DNA from: CATOSP01 sp965204715
GTDB taxonomy: Bacteria > Chloroflexota > Dehalococcoidia > Lucifugimonadales > UBA3495
NCBI GenBank assembly: GCA_965204715.1
Contig: OZ242009.1
Location: 1,240,001 to 1,304,000, forward strand
DNA: 64,000 bases
Direction of reading: 5' to 3'
This document shows positions 62,401-64,000 of this stretch, in pieces. The position numbers and the translations under genes are program-made. Position 1 is the first letter of the stretch. Every line of letters begins with the position of its first letter. Below the pieces are notes generated by a model. The model did not search any database and was not told where the DNA came from. It saw only the letters and a program-made list of their open reading frames with translations.

Positions 62401-63791
62401 TTGGTTACTCCACCAAAGGTAACTTCATCGTTCGTGAGTGTTTCAGAGTCACTGCACTTCTTGGAGGTATCACTATGGCCGTTGTGGCAACCTGGCCCTA
62501 ACGCGCTTCCCAGGTCCTGCGGATTCAGCGTGGCTGACCAGATCGGGCCGCGCCGCACAGTGACCTTGTAGTCCTGGGTGTTGCTGTTTGTGTCGGTGAC
62601 CCGGACGACGATCTCGTTGTCGCCATTCTCCAAGGCGATGGGGTCCGAGGGCGAACCGCTGGCCGCCGAGGCCAGGCTGCCCGTCTTGCCCACCTGCACC
62701 GAGGAACTGGCGTCGGCCAGCGTGGGCGTCAGCCTAGCGTGAGTGACCTCGTAACCCACAAGGGCCGTGTACTCGGTGGTGTCTGCGTCAAAAGCCGGGT
62801 TCAGGGTGAGCGCGGAGAACGCACTGCCGTCGGTGCTGCTCTCCGCCGTCAGGGCGCTCAGGTCGGTGGGGGAGACGGCCTCCGCGGCAGTATTGACGGT
62901 CATCTTCATGACTAGAGTCACACCAGTAGTCTGCCATGTGCCTGTGGTCGGGGTCTGCCGTTGTTGGAATCGAGAAGTGTTCCCGATGCTCCAGCCCGTT
63001 GCGGCCCCGGAATCCTCGTCGGTTGACGCCGTATTCCGCAATAGCATGTTGAAGCTGCCAGTCGTGTAAGGCACTACCCAGTAGGCGGTGTTGGCCGTGA
63101 GCGTAGTGTTGCTGGGCGCTGCGAAGGCAACCGTGCCCGCCGCGATGGGATGGGGAGGCACATCGAGATCGTAGACCTTCGATCCCGGACCGCCGCCGGC
63201 GGCCTCCGACCAAAGTTCCACTCGGATCGTGTCTCGCTGGGACTGGCTCGGGCTCCTCCCTATCACAAGCTCGATGCTCCCCAGCACTTGGTCGCTGCTT
63301 CCGGTAGTGAACTTCGTGGACCACAAGATGCTGGCGGTGCTCATATGGGTGGTGCGTGCCTGCTTCCCCATGTTGCTCACAAACACGGTCGCCGTCGTGG
63401 CCGTCACGTAGTCGGTATAGTCGCTGTCGTCATGGCCGCTTCCCCCGACCGTCAGGACGTGGAACTCGTAGGCCGTTTCGGGGGCCAGCCCGGTAGCCGT
63501 GTACGTCCCGCCGTCGGTGGAACTGCCAGTGGTTGCATTGTCAGTATTGATGTGGTTGTCCTGCTCTCTCCATTGGACGTTGTACTGGACACTCGCTGAC
63601 GGTCCATCCCAGGTCAGCTTCACGCTGGTTGCGCTGAGGACCGTGGCCTCCAGGCTCGTTGGCGTGGGTTGCTTGTGGCTGGCCTGCGCCGGAGGAACGC
63701 CGTCGGCGACGGCGAAGACCGCCAGAGCGACCAGGGCGGCGGCCATAATCAGGAGACGGGATAGAGTGAGAAGGCGGAGGTGCCGGGTCAT
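56493..63791 (-). CDS. Giant secreted multidomain surface protein
   Basis: About 2432 aa. A signal peptide (LIMAAALVALAVFAVADG) is followed by an FN3 domain (SLEATVLSATSVKLTWDG). Then come alternating cadherin-like beta-sandwich repeats (ADLSGLTGSTSTDGNTFGGT) and choice-of-anchor-like domains (FTTGSSAGGYTLTNIDVYLP), Calx-beta domains (for example RVAEGQEADLTLSLSQPAPV and ATVTIEDDDTAGVSVS), a helical segment (MKEWRNDPRYVDDKAHTDRW), four tandem Ig-like repeats (VSLSGLFSDADGDALTITAT) and a short C-terminal domain. Start 63791 has GGAGG six bases upstream. An in-frame ATG at 63923 would add 44 residues encoded through a 14-C tract. Likely an adhesin or matrix protein; no anchor was seen. Confidence 0.8.
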   Translation of the reverse strand: MTRHLRLLTLSRLLIMAAALVALAVFAVADGVPPAQASHKQPTPTSLEATVLSATSVKLTWDGPSASVQYNVQWREQDNHINTDNATTGSSTDGGTYTATGLAPETAYEFHVLTVGGSGHDDSDYTDYVTATTATVFVSNMGKQARTTHMSTASILWSTKFTTGSSDQVLGSIELVIGRSPSQSQRDTIRVELWSEAAGGGPGSKVYDLDVPPHPIAAGTVAFAAPSNTTLTANTAYWVVPYTTGSFNMLLRNTASTDEDSGAATGWSIGNTSRFQQRQTPTTGTWQTTGVTLVMKMTVNTAAEAVSPTDLSALTAESSTDGSAFSALTLNPAFDADTTEYTALVGYEVTHARLTPTLADASSSVQVGKTGSLASAASGSPSDPIALENGDNEIVVRVTDTNSNTQDYKVTVRRGPIWSATLNPQDLGSALGPGCHNGHSDTSKKCSDSETLTNDEVTFGGVTNNVGAVRVTSGTLFLTLGGFHNSKLNVLKFCVGSTQFALTGLSVSGITWSNTGLAWTAGVPVSLSIGASCAQQAANPLALSDLTAESSTDGTNFSTLALNPAFDADTRGYWVTVGNDVTHVRLTPTLADTSSSVRVGKSGGTRTTVASGSPSAAIALDVGDNEFIVEVEDTNLNAQSYRFNVWRATSDTLVSNIGQPSTTTVGTAGAVNAQGFTTGSSAGGYTLTNIDVYLPDDPSAADSGKFRAELWSAAVGGGPGAKVADLTVPSDMPLGVVSFEAPTNTALTASTTYYLVPYTIDNTQISIASIQTGDEDAGGQAGWAIENQSYDQSREQPDADQAWDEYEPADGILKIRVRGTAAQALSSNADLSGLTGSTSTDGNTFGGTLTLNETFAAATTSYTATVSNATSHVKLTPTVDDTGKATVTVGEQGATLTAVADGTASGAIELAVGSGNIITVRVTAENSTTKDYMVTITREAPQPTFLVGNMTQTTGAYLVTGDWSVAQAFTTGADSGGYRLDNIDVVVNASSISTTQRASIRAQLWSATSGGAPNEKVADLTVPAHPISAGTVSFAAPSNTVLSASTTYYAVFYTVGSFDISLNYTTSDSEDAGGAAGWSIANGYRNVEVDEPTSTTTWSSEQSNSLRIRVRGAQQTQSSNVDLSALTAESSTDGSAFSALTLNPAFAAATTGYTATVGNGVTHVRLTPTVAVTGSIIQLGKVGSTLNSVPSGSHSNPIALDVGDNEIIVQVNAADLSNHKDYTVTITREAAAQVPTVSLSAAPNPVTEGQSVTIRATLSAPLSGSVTIPLTIADVTAEATDRGTLASITIAGGATTGSGTIATNHDSDEKDETFTVALGSLPSSVAAGSPSSVGITIRDDEAVPTVKLSASQSTGILGYSVSLRAALSKQAGKDLNVRVKLLWGTGVENGQVVEYGTLEQSDLPAGVPGDVQTVEHNGQTYTAYTHPTLIRISGGAHRRIDGILNIYPIGYQANGKTFTVRLDTARSDWPSGIAAGNPSSLKVKIKANFLQGGGPPRQGDDRPDPLALSSVLVHYDGDPPVDGFIHHAPATVAGFGYRAWLPSEFPSIDPDKGVVPVTHAKLKLEAVDSNSTLKAGKVTYDNNGNRNVTLTAVTGGVLSHAIELNAHTPITLVDIEVTTGGTVKTYLLAIDPPPRTYWVSPRTRVAEGQEADLTLSLSQPAPVGGLEFTVTAVYGSAGSEDVGAIASPVTVPEGSRTLNIAVPTVEDDQDELDESFLVTVAPSRSGWGVAPLGTDTATVTIEDDDTAGVSVSAASPLAVAEGETATYTVVLDSQPTADVTVSASSNDVGAATVSPASHTFTPSGWNTPLTFTVSGVADGDTNGESVAVSHGLSSEDARYSALLLSGVLVAVSDTTSGQQGAEPTPQGKYADLIVKMKEWRNDPRYVDDKAHTDRWDRALLAFGKTVADTTLTPMTAAEAQGYADRGWNRWVEVAAALRELENRAPTVSSAIADATIVNESGTYTVFLGGVFSDADNDSLTISATSSGEAIATATVASDGSSLTVSAHSRGEAQITVTAADGNGGTVDDTFTVTVKAAPVVASAISDVSGLEAGATQEVSLSGLFSDADGDALTITATSSGDAIATATVAADQSKLTVAGVVEGTATITVTAEDADGNAVSDSFDVSVVKAPDPVVPETPNQAPTVSAAIADATIVNESGTKQVSLAGVFSDGDSDPLTVTAGSDDEAVATVSVASDYATLTVSAKAHGTATVTVTANDGNGGTVSDTFTVRVKAAPVVASALVDVSGLEVDASQEVSLSGVFRDADGDSLTITAASSADAKATVTVAADQSKLTVKGVAEGEATITVVAEDADGNRVSDAFDVPVVEAEAEVDHGEPSVVANLRCIAETGRVAFLWDAPEWSGGDTYAYDYRLTLPDGRNESGRVIGGTLLLRPGEYQAGAEASVSVKTVYELADGSNVSSAEETLTCTVGE

Positions 63792-63826
63792 ACCGGGCCT
63801 CCGGCACTGTTCAGAGGCTGAAAGTC

Positions 63827-63840
63827 GGGGGGGGGGGGGG
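63827..63840 (-). repeat. Homopolymer of 14 G/C in the giant-gene leader
   Basis: Fourteen consecutive G on the plus strand (C on the coding strand) with coding-strand flanks TTAG and GACTTTCAGCC. With 14 C the frame from ATG 63923 (AGGAG upstream) reads SPPPPRLSASEQ into the signal peptide; 13 or 15 would break it. The same context with 13 C occurs at 33388-33400. Confidence 0.75.
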
Positions 63841-63841
63841 C

Positions 63842-64000
63842 TAACCTGACGGGTGCAGGTTTCGGGCAGAATGGCCCTCAACAGGCGGCCCATTCTAGCA
63901 TTGCTGTTGCTGGTCTCGGACATGGCTGCGTTGTCTCCTGGTTATCGCCCGACCCTCTTCCCTGCCGGGTCGGCGCGTTGTATTTATCCCCGCCCCGGGA
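63842..64000 (-). other. Upstream region of the giant gene
   Basis: On the coding strand this stretch contains GGATAAATACAACGCG near 63980, a possible -10-like element, then AGGAG and ATG 63923. No further gene can be seen before the window ends. Confidence 0.4.

Overview
The window is GC-rich, fully bacterial, and looks like accessory DNA of a Chloroflexota-type bacterium (SAR202/Dehalococcoidia-like). That placement is an inference from base composition, the amidohydrolase plus GMC-oxidoreductase pair, the FN3/cadherin-like/Calx-beta surface proteins and a minimal T4SS of the kind found in organisms without a classical outer membrane. No rRNA, tRNA or CRISPR array was seen.

Layout. (1) Left element E1, about 590-19294: small HTH gene, triple-HTH regulator, a 1.3 kb non-coding control region with two repeat arrays and a conserved block, an HTH/coiled-coil protein, operators, a rightward T4SS operon (exported protein, VirB6/TrbL, VirB2-like pilin, PrgI fusion, second pilin-like protein, VirB4, VirD4/HerA-like coupling ATPase, replication-relaxation protein), two small HTH proteins, a 74-aa protein, an 8-TM cargo protein, then a ribbon-helix-helix protein and a large serine recombinase whose last codons contain the attachment core. 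(2) A probable chromosomal stretch, 19.3-24.66 kb: amidohydrolase, IS630-family element, a broken adenosine-deaminase-like gene and a GMC oxidoreductase. (3) An island X, 24.66-38.65 kb, bounded by a perfect 21-bp direct repeat of the attachment core. It holds an unknown protein, an ankyrin protein, a TIG-domain surface protein, a two-Cache lipoprotein and a leftward series of related secreted Ig/FN3 proteins, two of them damaged and one with a broken 5' end at a 13-base homopolymer. (4) Right element E2, about 38.63-56.34 kb: a mirror-image relative of E1 with the same gene order and the same non-coding architecture but without the 8-TM cargo gene. (5) A giant (about 2430-aa) secreted multidomain protein, 56.5-63.8 kb, which has a 14-base homopolymer in its leader in the same context as the one in island X.

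How it fits together. E1 and E2 look like integrative conjugative or mobilisable elements of one family, inserted in opposite orientation at related attachment cores. Each combines an RHH-controlled serine recombinase, a reduced T4SS and a large set of HTH regulators, but no recognisable relaxase. The replication-relaxation protein and the conserved non-coding block are the best candidates for DNA processing and its site. Island X appears to be a passenger stacked against E2 at the shared attachment site, carrying variable surface proteins. The homopolymer tracts suggest that two of the surface proteins in the window are phase-variable.
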